NCBI RefSeq assembly: GCF_905147045.1
Contig: NC_065895.1
Location: 4,035,001-4,099,000, forward strand
DNA: 64,000 bases
DNA from: Nymphalis io
Lineage: Eukaryota > Arthropoda > Insecta > Lepidoptera > Nymphalidae
Reading direction: 5' to 3'
Both the position numbers and the translations under genes were made by a program. The notes beneath the pieces were generated by a model, which worked only from the letters and a program-made list of their open reading frames with translations, had not been told where the DNA came from and made no database searches. The stretch's first letter is position 1. The number at the start of each line of letters is the position of its first letter. This document shows, piece by piece, positions 43,716-55,593 of the stretch.

Positions 43716-44667
43716 GTAATGTGCTGTAGTTATAAGTGTGTTTGTAAAAGTATTAAACTGCTATTGTATTAAGTGTGTACTTAGCCCTCAGATGTACTGG
43801 ATTACGCTTACAAATGGGCGTTAAAGCAACTTCTGGCAACTCTCGATTAGAAGGTCAAACTACTCTCGTTTGAAATATTTAACTTAAAAAAAACATTATC
43901 ACAATTGTGAGTCATTGAAAACAATAGGTTAGACTTATCCATGTGAATAATAGTGACTGTTAACTGTGGTGGTATGGAGTGATAATAAGTGTAGGCACTC
44001 TTATGATTATAAATATTATAAATTACGTTTTTCTATCACGAATGATTGCACACTAGTATTTAGTCCAGTTTCTCCGTATTTTTATCTGGGTTCAATCACC
44101 GCACGTAGCACGTTTTTTATTTTCATCATCATCATCATCATGTCCTAGTGAAAGAAGTTAATGTTAACACTTGTGTTTATTTATTTTTAAGACAATTACG
44201 TTAAAACACTTGATACGGAACTAATAAGTCCGAATGGACATGAATAATATTTCAAGTTAAATGATGATAAAATTTGTCGATTACCAACAGTGTTCAACGT
44301 TCATGTATCAAATTGCAAATAGCATTGAATAATGCGATTGACGTTAATGATACGGCTTCAGTTGTTTTGATATATGATAGTTAAATGAGACGACCGATGA
44401 TTTGATACGGGACGTATAAAGCCTAATCATTCGAATGATATAACTATTGATTTTGAACCTGATTTTATTAATAACATTAATATACAAGTATTCATGCGTG
44501 ATTATATCGCAGATTGTTCGTATATTTTTTAATGTTACTTATTAGTATAAAGGCAGAGGTTTTTTAAGCTTATACGTTCATTATATATTCCGTAATAGCT
44601 TACATTATTTATGCAAATACAATTTTTAGTAAATAGAAACAATCGATATTAGTCTGTAAAGACTGTC
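43716..44667. other. AT-rich DNA, no gene seen
   Basis: Contains a short CAT repeat at about 44126-44141. The 60-codon open frame over it is featureless. Confidence 0.45.
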
Positions 44668-44950
44668 TCGTTGATCTAGAACGTAGTTAAGCTACCCTAA
44701 AAAGACCGCAGATCCCGAGGTCAAAATTGCATTCAGAACCAATCGGAATTAAAATTTATTAGGCTTCTCTTTCGAAAATTCAGCAGAGGCAGTGTACACT
44801 CTCGTGCCTCGGAAAACCTGAACATTTTCGGGTCGTATCGGTTTTCAATCCCATAGGATTATGAGAAGAGGAAAATAGTACTTGTGTTTGCGCACACATT
44901 TGTGCTTTATAACGGCGTCATGCACAGTTGCCTCGTCTCCCTTTAGAATG
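44668..44950 (+). mobile_element. S3 SINE, diverged
   Basis: CTCGTTGATCTAGAACGTAG, GACCGCAGATCCCGAGGTCA, TTTCGAAAATTCAGCAGAGG, GTACACTCTCGTGCCTCGGA, GTTTGCGCACACATTTGTGC, in S3 order. Confidence 0.82.
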
Positions 44951-45579
44951 ACTGCATAACCAATTCGATTAAGATATTATTATACGGATATATAATATGG
45001 AAACGAAAATTGTAAATGTTTTTGTATTTATTGTAAAAGTAGAGATTAACGAAATTTATAACATGCAAAATATACCATGACACGTGCGCGTGAGAGAAAT
45101 GACCACAGATAACACTAATGAATAATATTTATTTTATATCGACTAACAGACACGTACAGTTCAAGTATTTTTTTAAATTTATAAAATGCAACAATGTAAA
45201 CTAAAAATAGTCTGTGGAAATATACAATTTTTTTTATGTTTTTTATGTCAAAACAAAGACAACGTGTTATGATATTTATCAAAACATATTTTTGTTTCAA
45301 ACACGTTTCATATAGCTGTTTGATATTTCTATTGAAAAACAATGTATATTCCTCTCTATTTTATAGAAGGAAACGTGCAATTCAAATGCAAATGTTATTT
45401 GAAAAAATTTAAATTGGTTGTTCCGCTAATCTATATTATTATATTTATTATAAATGTATGAATTGTTAATTAGAATTACAGGAATGTATCAAGGCTATGA
45501 ATAATTACTGAAAAAATATATAATGCGTGCTGAAAATGTATTCATTTTATACTCACGCTCGTGAACAGACCTGCAACAG
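44951..45579. other. AT-rich DNA, no gene seen
   Basis: Nothing recognisable. Confidence 0.5.
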
Positions 45580-45672
45580 AGAGGGGTAAAAAGCTCAAAA
45601 AACTTTAACGCAAGAGAAGAGCAGGCTTTGCCAGTAATGGGACATAGGCAGCCTGTTACTAATGTTACTACA
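45580..45672 (+). mobile_element. S2 SINE 3' part, strongly diverged
   Basis: AAAAAGCTCAAAAAACTTTA, GAGAAGAGCAGGCTTTGCC, AGTAATGGGACATAGGCAGC, CTGTTACTAATGTTACTA resembles the S2 3' end and tail. Confidence 0.55.
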
Positions 45673-45735
45673 AAAATAATATCAAATGAATATCATAACA
45701 ATAATAATTAATTAACTGATTACGATTATAAAAGA

Positions 45736-46038
45736 GCCGAGATGGCCCAGTGGTAAGAACGCGTGAATCTTAACCGATGATCGTGGGTTGAAACCCGGAG
45801 AAACACCACTGAATTTTCATGTGCTTAATTTGTGATTATAATTCATCTCGTGCTTTACGGTGAAGAAAAACATCGTGAGGAAACCTGCATGTGTCTAATT
45901 TCACTGAAATTCTGCCACATGTATATTCCACCAACCCGCATTGGAGCAGCGTGGTGGAATAAGCGCCAAACCTTCTCCTCAAAAAGAGGAAAGGAGGCCT
46001 TTAGCCCAGCAGTGGGACATTCACAGGCTATTACGGAA
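45736..46038 (+). mobile_element. S2 SINE, full length
   Basis: Head GCCGAGATGGCCCAGTGGTA, B-box GGGTTGAAACCCGG, GAGGAAACCTGCATGTGTCT, CCCGCATTGGAGCAGCGTGG, GCCCAGCAGTGGGACATTCA, CAGGCTATTACGG. The plus-strand open frame is SINE sequence. Confidence 0.92.
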
Positions 46039-46145
46039 CTGATTATGACTTAGTTTTTTTTTTTTTTTTTGGAAAAATAACGAACAACTTATTATGATTT
46101 CCAGCGTTATAAAAAAAAGGTTTCATTACGATGTTATCCATCACC

Positions 46146-46215
46146 GCTGAACAGTAACAAACTATGAATGTCCCACTGATGGGCTAAGGCCCTCCTCTCC
46201 CTTTATTCTTTTTTT
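46146..46215 (-). mobile_element. S2 SINE 3' part (split by LINE-J copy 3)
   Basis: On the minus strand: AAAGGGAGAGGAGGGCCTTA, GCCCATCAGTGGGACATTCA, TAGTTTGTTACTGTTC. It continues the S2 half that lies upstream (on this strand) at 46705-46782. Confidence 0.8.
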
Positions 46216-46706
46216 TATATTCGCCGGGAGGGCAAATGACTCTACTCCACCTGATGGTAAGTGGTAGTAGAGTCCAAACGCGACGACTGCCAGTACAGAC
46301 AGGAAGAATGTTCTGCACTAGCCGCCTTCGCCTTGCCGGCCCGCAAGATGGCTCTTCACGCCTCGTTTGAAGGAACCCGGATTCTAAGAGGAGGGGAACA
46401 CGTGAGCTGGTAAGAAATTCCATTTTTTGGAAGTGCGACAAAGAAAGGAGTTGCCAAATTTCTTTGTGCGCGATGGAATTGATGTCACAATTAGGCGGTG
46501 ACATCGAGAGCCAGCTCGCGTAGACTTATGAAGGAAGGGGGAAGCAGGAATTAGAGAGAATAATTCCTCAGAGCACTCGCCGTGATACAGTCGATAGAAA
46601 GCGCTCAGCGCTGCTATCTCTCGACGCAATTGTAAAGGTTCAAGGGTGTTTGTGACCTTTACGTCGCCAATAATGCGGACCGCACGTCGCTGCAACCAAT
46701 CCAAGG
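46216..46706 (-). pseudogene. LINE-J copy 3: C-terminal 490 bp, nested in S2
   Basis: The minus-strand frame gives LQRRAVRIIGDVKVTNTLE, LQLRREIAALSAFYRLYHGE and KKWNFLPAHVFPSS, then a stop. The remaining C-terminal codons lie in a shifted frame, followed by the 3' UTR with CCACTTACCATCAGGTGGAG and an end at about 46216 with an A-rich tail. It is heavily 5'-truncated. GGAGGCCTT at 46703-46711 belongs to both LINE-J and S2, so the 5' join has microhomology. Confidence 0.9.
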
Positions 46707-46782
46707 CCTCCTTTTTGAGGAGAAGGTTTGGATCTTATTCCACCATGCGAGTTAGTGGAATTCACATGTGGTAGAATTTCTT
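46705..46782 (-). mobile_element. S2 SINE central part (split by LINE-J copy 3)
   Basis: Reverse complement of S2: GGCCTCCTTTTTGAGGAGAA, GGTTTGGATCTTATTCCACC, AGTTAGTGGAATTCACATGT, GGTAGAATTTC. The tRNA-like head is missing. Confidence 0.82.
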
Positions 46783-47317
46783 GAACCCGTATTATAAAAA
46801 TTCTACAAGTTCGCATAGATATAGAAATCAAAGCAGCCTGTCGGATCTGAACGATAAGAGCGGCCATCACAAATATTTTAGTGGATGTGGGTAGGAATGT
46901 CACATAACCTGGTAACACCCATGGTTTAGTGAAACAAGGGATCATCTTGCGAAAATTTTCCATACGTCAAAAAAAAATGTATTTTTGTACATAGTGTATA
47001 AATGCGTTACGACCAGTGCCTAAGACCGACGTCATTTTGAATATAAAGCGTGTCATTTGTTGCTTATTCTCTCATATAATTGCAGCTTTAAGCTTCTATT
47101 ACCAATTTACCTTGACACGGCACTTATGGGGAGGATATTAAGCAATTTTGAAATAATATTTTTAATTTTATGTTTTTTTTTTTAATTTCGTAACTATTTT
47201 AATTATCTACTTAACTCAAATTTACCTTGACCAAAAATGTTATATAAGAATCATTTAATATTAAAAACTATTTCAAATGTTTAACTATAAAATTTAATTG
47301 TATTTATGTAATAAAAG
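46783..47317. other. AT-rich DNA, no gene seen
   Basis: Nothing recognisable. Confidence 0.5.
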
Positions 47318-47532
47318 TGCCATAATGGCCCAGTGATGGACAACGAGAATCTTCACCGACGATTCAGAGTTCAAACCCGGACAAGCATAACTGAATTTTC
47401 ATTTAATTAATTTTTGTATAATTTAATCTTGTGCTCGTCAGTGAAGGAGAACATCGTTGCGGATGATAATTTTCCACGTGTGTACACCGTTCAAGTAGAA
47501 TGGTGGTGTAAGCTGGAAACCAGATTGTTTGG
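47318..47532 (+). mobile_element. S2 SINE, diverged, ending in a foldback
   Basis: CATAATGGCCCAGTGATGGA (head), GAGTTCAAACCCGGACAAGC, AACTGAATTTTCATTTAATT, GTGAAGGAGAACATCGTTGC, then GTGTACACCGTTCAAGTAGA corresponding to the S2 block before GGAGCAG. The 3' portion is replaced by an inverted copy of its own sequence. Confidence 0.75.
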
Positions 47533-47567
47533 AGCTTACACCACCACTCTACTTGAACGGTGTACAC
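47480..47567. repeat. Long near-perfect inverted repeat (35-bp arms)
   Basis: Left arm 47480-47514 starts GTGTACACCGTTCAAGTAGA. The right arm 47533-47567 is its complement at 34 of 35 positions. The spacer is 18 nt. The left arm is S2 SINE sequence, so the right arm is a secondary inverted copy. The single mismatch would be a G-U pair in a minus-strand transcript. Confidence 0.93.
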
Positions 47568-47795
47568 AGAGAGAATAAGACCTTTACATCGTAATACACA
47601 TAACTCTGAGAGAGTTCAAACACAGGAAAAACGGCTTTATGTGCTTTCCGAGTGTTAACATTGCTAATTACCAATTTCAGATTTGTAATTATTTTTTTTA
47701 AATCTCTATAACTTTATTTTATAGGCATAAAGAGTCAAAAATTCAGAACGTTGATCTGCAGTCAGAGTTAGCCACAAGACCAACGAGGTAATCGA
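47568..47795 (-). mobile_element. S3 SINE, diverged
   Basis: Reverse complement of S3: ACTCTGAGAGAGTTCAAACA, CGGCTTTATGTGCTTTCCGA, GATCTGCAGTCAGAGTTAGC, CACAAGACCAACGAGGTAAT. It directly follows the foldback. Confidence 0.75.
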
Positions 47796-49440
47796 AAATA
47801 CTCTGTTATGGGGCAATATATACGGTTCTACAACAGGATCCCAGAGAGCGTTCAAAATGCTTTTGTTGTTAAATTTTTAAAAGTTGTATAGGAACTTAAT
47901 AAAAATAAATAAAAAACTGATACAATCACATATAAATTTACAATCACAATAAAAAACACATCCGTTTGCGTTTAATTATTAAAAAGGCTATCTATATATA
48001 AAACAATTTGTATGTACTTATGTACTATTATATTTCTGAAAAAAATTAAAACTTATAGTATAAATTCAAACAAACTTACTTACTTACTTTAAATTAAACA
48101 ACCTCAGTATATGTAAAATCTCTTTGGTCGAATGAATAAAGACCTTCTCATTCTCAACTTGAGTGTATTCGGAGTTAAAGATTACACAGCATCACTCAAC
48201 TCGTCCCATAGGACCAGTTATCTCGCCCAACACATCAGAAGCTATCAATCTATTTTAAATAACGACTGGAGCGTTATTGTGGCCTGTATCTGATCTAGTT
48301 ATGGAAAAGATATTATTTTTAAGATCTGTATTGATTGAAGAGTTTTCTAGAAATATTGCATAACATATTTTTTATTGAGCTTGAAAGAAACTGTTAAAAA
48401 TAATAAAAATATTTCCTTTTACGTCAATTATTAAGTATCTCTGCTCTAATAAATAATTAGTTATATATTTTGTGAAAAAAAAATGAGTTTTTTATCACAT
48501 CTACATATAAACATAAAAAGCAATACCTTATCTAAATACAAAATTTACATTATATTAAAATATATATTTTTAAAACAAGTAGTTTTTTTATTCCGTTAGT
48601 GGTCGGTACATTTGGTTTTCTTTAATTTCCTTTAATGTTGTTTTAATGTACTTGCATGTTTATTTAAAACTTCTAGTTAAAACGAATTAAATTTAGCTTA
48701 GCGTCTAATTAGTTAAACAATGCTGTGTCTTCTCTTTTCGATTGTCAAATCATTAATTACAAAAAGAAATTTATGTATAACTAAATAGCCGCAAACCAAC
48801 GTTTATATATGTTACAAGCTTCAGTCCAATCACTTTAAAAGAACAGTTTTGAAATTCACTCGCAACTCGTATATGGATAAACAAAGGCTTGTAAAATAAT
48901 GTCGATGTATGAACATATATATGTGTGTTTGACATTATAAAATCCACTAATTATTTCATGAAAACAGAGTCGCGGCAATCAACTAATTTTATTATCATTA
49001 ATTCATATTCCAATCTCTTACGAGCCATGATTTATTTGGCACTAGCGGCGATTGTAGCGGGTCTAAGATTAGCATAAACCAGAGTGACCTTAATAGCTGA
49101 TACATTTTACAATAGCTAATTGATTTAATTCCATTAATTGTATTAAATTATATAACATTTACTATTTTTTTATATTAGAAAGATATAGTTAAGTACGAAC
49201 AAGATCTGACTTTATAATAATAAGTACTCAACATCGCCTCAGCGATGAATTACTTATAATTTAAAAAAAAAATCACATCGTTTTTCGATGGTATACTCAC
49301 ATAAAACTGGTTCCCTTACTAGCCTTACTTATAAACGTTATTTATCGAGTGACTAGTTAAACAATGAATTGAAGGAAGATGACAGATGATCTTCCTTTAA
49401 CTTAAAAGCCGCTACGTTTATAATAGTTCCGTAATCCGTA
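47796..49440. other. AT-rich DNA, no gene seen
   Basis: A short CTTA repeat at about 48074-48090 is the only notable item. Confidence 0.5.
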
Positions 49441-49762
49441 TCCGTAACAGCCTGTGAATGTCCAGTGGGACATTGCCCAGCAGTGGCTGGGCTAAAGGCC
49501 TCATCTCCTCTTTTTGAGGAGAAGGTTTGGAGCTTATTCCACCACGCTGCTCCAATGCGGGTTGGTAGAATTCACATGTGGCAGAATTTCAGTGAAATTA
49601 GACACATGCAGGTTTCCTCACGATGTTTTCCTTCACCGTAAAGCACGAGATGAATTATAACCACAAATTAAGCACATGAAAATTCAGTGGTGCTTGAACG
49701 GGTTTGAACCCACGATCATCGGTTAAGATTCACGCGTGCTTACCACAGGGCCATCTCGGCTT
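49441..49762 (-). mobile_element. S2 SINE, full length with a local rearrangement
   Basis: Reverse complement of S2 from GTAACAGCCTGTGAATGTCC to GCCATCTCGGCTTA, with the B-box complement GGGTTTGAACCC. Near 49460-49485 an extra piece AGTGGGACATTGCCCAGCAG breaks the normal order; it is a local inverted/duplicated piece of the same SINE. Confidence 0.92.
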
Positions 49763-51100
49763 ATAATAGTTGTAAGGCTGTAAGCATCGTTTTAAAAGTT
49801 AAAAAAGTCGATACTGACATAAAATTCATGATTATCACGTCTATAGTCTAAATTTAAAGCTTGTTGCAGTTACTTATACTTTTTTAATAATATAATATAC
49901 TAAAACTATGCTAAAACCTTTTCCAAAACGCGCTGTTACTTCTGGTGTAGGATTTATGTATCAGTACAGCAGTTATTTCAGTTAGGCCTTACAAAAAGTA
50001 TCATTTATTAGTACATGAATTTAATCTTTTAACAATTACTTTTCTTTCGATTTTTACAAAGGTGAATTACGTATACGTGTATATTATTAATGAAGAGTAA
50101 TATTCAATGTTGATTCTCTTTTAAAAACGATTTTTAAATACAATCTTTTTTTGTACGCAACCGTTAAAAAAAACGCGTACAAAAAATTGTTGTTTCCAAT
50201 GTTTATCGTCTTCACATACAATCCTTATTCTTATGAGCAAGCTTTGCATCTTGTTCTTCGCCATAATGCCGTGTAATCTTTCTTCAGCAAACATTCAATT
50301 AATTTGGAGCAAATACCTAATTAACTTGTCAATCATTAATACTCTAAAACTATAACTTCAACGTAATATACTGGTTTTATTGTTTAATCAGCATGTCTAC
50401 TTGTAGCCAATATTCAACTTACATAAGTACAATAAATGGAGTAAATACATAAGTAAAAGTGTGCCAAAAGTAATTTAATTCAATATTCATTGAAAAATTT
50501 ATTTATTAATATGTATTTTGTGACTATTTTTAAAAAAGTTTAAAGATACTTTAGAACATAATATGAAGTTATTTTAAGTGAATAAAATGTTAAATATAAA
50601 GCATTAAATTGTATTCCGTTACACAAGCCAAAAGTAACAACTATTTCACAACTAAGGCTTATTAAAATTCCGTACTTTAAAAATAAAAGATTTTTATAAC
50701 ATAATAACGTAATATTTATATTTTTAGGCACACTTACGAACAATAAAGTTAGTTTTAATGGGTACTGCACAATACGTCGAATACTTAGCAAGTATTGTAA
50801 AGTACCATTTAATATGTATGACGTTTACTTTAGCTTAACCAAGCAAAGAAATGCATCTATTTTATTTAGAAGTATGTATTTTGACTTTCGAAGCATATTA
50901 ATTAATATGAAAAATATTCATTCTTATACTACGATACGATTATGACGTCATTAGAAATTCAGTATGGTGGTAGTGATCATATTATTTTAAAATCGATTAC
51001 CGGTAATAACAGGTTTCTTATCTACTTTCGAAACACACTTATCAATAGACTGTATCTGGTACAATTTTTCAATTTCATATAGCATCACTATGTTATTTCA
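49763..51100. other. AT-rich DNA, no gene seen
   Basis: Nothing recognisable. The 83-codon frame at 50540-50791 (minus) is AT-biased without motifs. Confidence 0.45.
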
Positions 51101-51360
51101 CTGCCTCGTTGGTCTAGACCGTCGTTGACCGCAGACCCGGAGGCCCTGGGTTCAATTCTGGTCCTGGTAATTAAAAGTTATTGGATTTTTATTAAAATTT
51201 ATTGGATCTTTCTGTCAGAAAATTCTCAGTCGCAGCCCGGAGTCTGGAAGTTGGAAATATGTTCACTCCCGTGCCTCGGAAAGCACGTAAAGCCGTTGGT
51301 CCGCCGCCGGTTGGTCGGATTGCTGTCCCATCGAATTGTGAGAGTTAGGGCATAATGAGT
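51101..51360 (+). mobile_element. S3 SINE, near full length
   Basis: Head CTGCCTCGTTGGTCTAGACC, CCGCAGACCCGGAGGCCCTG, B-box GGGTTCAATTCTGG, TTTCTGTCAGAAAATTCTCA, GTGCCTCGGAAAGCACGTAA, CCCATCGAATTGTGAGAGTT. It stops before the S3 distal body. Confidence 0.9.
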
Positions 51361-51905
51361 GATTTATTTTATGTGATTATTTTATTTTATATAAAATTGA
51401 AAATTTAATCCACACTAAATTCTTTACCTTGTGTACATTTTAACTATATAATAATCTAATTGAAATTCATGTCATTGGACATATAATATTGTTTTTCATC
51501 GATATTAAAGAAACAATTGTCATATTTTGTAGTTGAACGTCACCAACCATTTATAAAATATCTGATATTAGCGCCTCGTCTGTATTACATCGCTTACCAT
51601 AACTATATTTACTGCTTGAAATAGCGATATGTAAAACTTTACAGCGCTTTCAGCGAACGCAGCGATGAACCGTACTTTTAATTGTTTTAAATTTCGACAG
51701 ATTAAAAAAATCCTCTTCATTTTTAACTCGTTATAAAATTTTACAGATGATTATATCGAGAGCTGTGTTTCAACATTATATATTAACTTACATACCTAGA
51801 TGGGCACAATTTAGTGTCTAAATTTAATATTATATTTGTACCACTAACTAAGATAATTCGTTTATTAATATAATTAATGATTCAAATAGACGACTTGACG
51901 ACTTG
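51361..51905. other. AT-rich DNA, no gene seen
   Basis: Nothing recognisable. Confidence 0.5.
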
Positions 51906-52190
51906 ACGAGCCGGTTGGCGTGGTTGGTAGAACACTTGCCTTTCACGCCGAAGGTTGTGGGTTCGATTCCCACCCAGGACAGACATTTGTGTGCATGAAC
52001 ATGTCTGTTTGTCCTGAGTCTGGGTGTAATTATCTATATAAGTATGTATTTACAAAAAGAAAAGTAGTATATGTAGTATATCAGTTGTCTGGTTTCCATA
52101 GCACAAGCTTTATACAAGCTTAATTTGGGATCAGATGGCCGTGTGTGAAAAATGTCCCAGGATATTATTATTATTATTATTATTATTAGA
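51906..52190 (+). mobile_element. S4 SINE, full length, tRNA-like head
   Basis: Head GAGCCGGTTGGCGTGGTTGG with the A-box (TGGTTGGTAGAAC), B-box GGTTCGATTCCCACCC, CAGGACAGACATTTGTGTGC, TTGTCCTGAGTCTGGGTGTA, TAATTTGGGATCAGATGGCC, ATGTCCCAGGATATTATTAT. The tail is about seven ATT units. Closely related to the minus copy at 36071. Confidence 0.92.
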
Positions 52191-52194
52191 TTTT

Positions 52195-52360
52195 TAATGA
52201 AAACACAGGAAAGCTATATTGCAAGCCAACTTTTTACGCTTTCATATCTTAACTGCTCGACTGATCATGGTGAATTTTAAGGGTAAAGAAAAGGACGTAG
52301 GGTACCTAATACTTGCTCCTTCTCCGAAATTACGGGTAATTAGGCGGAAACTAGTTAATG
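52195..52360 (+). mobile_element. Helitron-like repeat remnant
   Basis: ACGCTTTCATATCTTAACTG, CTCGACTGATCATGGTGAAT, GGTAATTAGGCGGAAACTAG followed by T. It resembles the lepidopteran repeat that reads CACGC...CTACTGAACCGATTTTGATG and closes with CTAGT. The terminal hairpin is degraded. Low identity. Confidence 0.35.
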
Positions 52361-53307
52361 ATAAAGATAAATGCAATTTTACTAATAAATCAAGCTAAAT
52401 AATTTTATTCAGTTTTTTTAATTGTAAATATAACTACAAATTTTTCTATAAATATAATTATAGGTATTAATTGAATCTATCGCCTATGAAGCTATTACGA
52501 TTAAAGTTCAGGACAAACCATATTGCTCTTCATTGATAGTCTAATTATATAACAGTACAAATTCAACAAGACAAATATTCGTCTTCGTTGAAACATCTTT
52601 TCATATTTCTCGAGTTGACAATTTTTCTTAATTCTCTTTGTTTTATGAGTACTTTTAAAACTTTCTCTTAGCTGGTACTTACATCATAAAAATAATATTA
52701 TTCCTAAATATCTATCTCCGTTTGAATTGCTCCGGCTAGTTAATGATAAATCAGTCAACATGATGTATAAGCGGTGAGGCTATTAAAAACATGTAGAAAT
52801 ACTCTATTTCGTAGAACAAGGAAGTGAGCCAGTATAACATAAAATATATTAATATGGCTCATTATAGCTAATTGTAGTTTGTCGTTTGTGTGCCACGAAT
52901 TTAGCAAAGACAACTTTCGAAGAACAAACTCGCTTCGAATTGAATTTCTGAGAGCCACTTTACCGTTACTGACTTATGAAATTGGTCATTTCTATAATTT
53001 GAATTGAAATGTTATATTAATAAATAACTTATAACAAATAAAAACATTATTAAATATACATCAAATAAACATTATTATAGCAAAACATTTAGTTTTTTTA
53101 ATACCGTAAAATTTATTACACAAACAAATACAAAAACATGTTTATTTTAATATAATTATTATAACAAATACAATTTTATTCTATAAAGAAATAACACGTT
53201 TCAATGCTTTCTCTAGCACAATGAATAGAACTCGTGGATCTTAAACAAACTGGGTTCAAACCTGTGGCCTCTATTTGAGATCCAATCCAGACGAACACTC
53301 CTAAGTT
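52361..53307. other. AT-rich DNA, trace of a tRNA-like head
   Basis: 53212-53270 (CTAGCACAATGAATAGAACT...GGGTTCAAACCTG) looks like a decayed SINE head. The rest is AT-rich without motifs. Confidence 0.4.
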
Positions 53308-53458
53308 TTACTTGGTAGGAGGGCTTTGCGCGAGTCCGTCTAGGAACCCACTCATCACATATCCTACCGCCAATCTTAATATTGTTTTAGACCGGTTTAA
53401 AGAGTGAGTGAGCCAGTGTAACTACGTAACAAGAAACGTCTTAGTTTTCAAGGTTGGA
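53308..53458 (+). mobile_element. S1 SINE, 5' half
   Basis: CTTGGTAGGAGGGCTTTGCG, GGAACCCACTCATCACATAT, CCTACCGCCAATCTTAATAT, AAGAGTGAGTGAGCCAGTGT, CGTCTTAGTTTTCAAGGTTG. Confidence 0.85.
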
Positions 53459-53810
53459 ATTGGAATAATAACAATTATTCTGATTTTACTGAAAATATAT
53501 CACATAACTTAAGTAATCTAGACAAAGTGCTTAAAAGCTGAATCATTTTTCACAAATAGACTTAAAAAAAAGAAATTGCAATAAATATCAAAATGTCAAA
53601 TATTAATAATTAATAATGATGAATAAAATGATTAAATTATTACCCATCTAATAATCTCTAACTTAATATAAGGATTAATAAAATTCAGTTTGCAATGCCA
53701 TCTCCTTATTCCAGTTTTAGTTTCAAGATCAAAAATTAATTTCGAATTCAATTTGAGAAAATTCATTGATACATTTTTTGAACGAGCGAAACAAATGAAA
53801 TTATTATTAG

Positions 53811-53813
<3 letters not shown>
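53459..53813. other. AT-rich DNA, no gene seen
   Basis: Nothing recognisable. Confidence 0.5.

Positions 53814-53858
<45 letters not shown>
53814..53858. repeat. TA microsatellite
   Basis: About 22 AT units. The 96-codon open frame that spans it is repeat-driven (Ile-Tyr repeats). Confidence 0.95.
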
Positions 53859-53861
<3 letters not shown>

Positions 53862-54799
53862 ACGATAGATTAAGCGACTTATCATCATTACTAGCACTTA
53901 GTAAAAATGTTCACATTCCATTTAATTGTCAATTTCCGCGCTTAAGGCGTTTTGTCTATCAAATACATTACCGGTACTGATAATTTTTACCGGTAGATAT
54001 CTTAATCCGGTATTCGATTCAATTACCAGCTAATAAAATAGAAAGTAAACTCTTATTTTGTTTCACAGGGAGATTGTTCTTTTTATAATAATAGAATAGC
54101 GAGAAAGTATATTAAAAAAAGAAAAAAACAAGGCAAAGGCAAAATGATAAGATATTTTTTTAATAAAACTTTGAGTGCGATGAAAGTAAAACTTAATGGT
54201 GATTTTGAATGTACACACAGATAACGACAAAATAATTCGTTTCTGATTATAATAATATTAAAAAAAAATTCGACAATATAAATGTATTACATAAAAATTG
54301 TCACATGTACTGATTTGCACGCGTTGGTTGGCGTGAATATATTAATATTTATTTATATATTTTTACTAAATATAACGACGCATTGCTATAAATAATCTAT
54401 TTTCCTATTCTATTCTCCTTATACGTTTTTAACTAAAACTAAAAACTTAAAATAACTCGAGAGCTCGAATTCGGGCCTTTTGTGTCACTAAGTACGTATT
54501 TTTAGTGCATTGTTTATTAACATTTTGAGCTGCAATTCATGTTTAAATTCCTTGTTTAACTTTATTGATATCTAAAAAAAAATAACTTTGAATATTAAAG
54601 TTTGTAATTGGCGAAGTTGTTTCATGAATCATTTTACAAAATATATACAACGATTCGATGAAATTGCGCTTAAAGAAGTCCATTAATGTAAGCTCATTGC
54701 TAGAACATTAAGGTATTAAGGGCAATCAGTCGATAAATTGTTAATGCTATTATTGCCTCATAATCTTCACCTTAGTAATAGCTCTGTATAATTTTTAAA
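53859..54799. other. AT-rich DNA, no gene seen
   Basis: Nothing recognisable. Confidence 0.5.
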
Positions 54800-55127
54800 G
54801 TCGAGATGGCCCAGTGGTAGAACGCGTGAATCTTAACCGATGAACGTGGGTTCAAATCCGGGCAAGCACCTCTGAATTTTCATGTGCTTAATTTCTGTTA
54901 TAATTCATCTCGTGCTTTTCGGTGAAGGAAAACATCGTGAGGAAACCTGCATGTGTCTAATTTCACTGAAATTCTGCCACATGTGTATTCCACCAACCCG
55001 CATTGGAGCAGCGTGGTGGAATAAGCGCCAAACCTTCTCCTCAAAAAGAGGAAAGGAGGCCTTAGCCCAGCAGTTTTATTATCCAGTTTTATTAGCCCAG
55101 CATTCACAGGCTGTTACTGTTACTGTA
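54800..55127 (+). mobile_element. S2 SINE, full length with internal duplication
   Basis: Head GTCGAGATGGCCCAGTGGTA, B-box GGGTTCAAATCCGGG, GAGGAAACCTGCATGTGTCT, CCCGCATTGGAGCAGCGTGG. Near the end TTAGCCCAGCA occurs twice around TTTTATTATCCAG. The tail is CTGTTACTGTTACTGTA. The open frames on both strands are SINE sequence. Confidence 0.92.
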
Positions 55128-55579
55128 TTTTTTTATTTCTTATTACCCTCCATAAAAGAAGCGTGATTAATATATTTAATGAGTTCGTTTCAAACAAGTA
55201 TAGTCTTAATATCTTATCACTAAGAAGTAAATAAAAAACCATTAGATTATGTATAAAAAAAGATACAGTAAAGCAGATTTGTTTTATAATAAAAAAATGA
55301 TATGCTATATTTTTGTATCCAAAAATAAAACAAAAACCGGTCATACCGATCCGCGGTTCTCTGCATCTACGGTTTTATAATGTCATATTGTAGGTTCAAT
55401 TAGCATCGCTATAAAATTAAGTTTCATATCATATGTTTGATGTAAGACAGCAAGTAATCTCATAAATCAAATCAAAATATTTTTATTTAAATAGCATTTT
55501 ACAAGTAATTATATATCGTCAAATACCACTGGCTTGGAATGTGATTTCTACCGAGAAGGGCAGCAAAATACTACTAATT
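55128..55579. other. AT-rich DNA, no gene seen
   Basis: Nothing recognisable. Confidence 0.5.
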
Positions 55580-55593
55580 ACTTTTTTTTATAT
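55580..55593. repeat. Target-site duplication, left copy (RTE-like element)
   Basis: ACTTTTTTTTATAT is identical to 55974-55987. Confidence 0.85.

Noticed and set aside
46184..46504. Repeated frame MSPPNCDINSIAHKEIWQLL (also at 40026)
   Set aside because: An alternative frame of the LINE-J C-terminus; it recurs because the LINE recurs.
53690..53980. 96-codon open frame with Ile-Tyr repeats (also 40026-40385)
   Set aside because: Driven by TA microsatellites; no coding signal.
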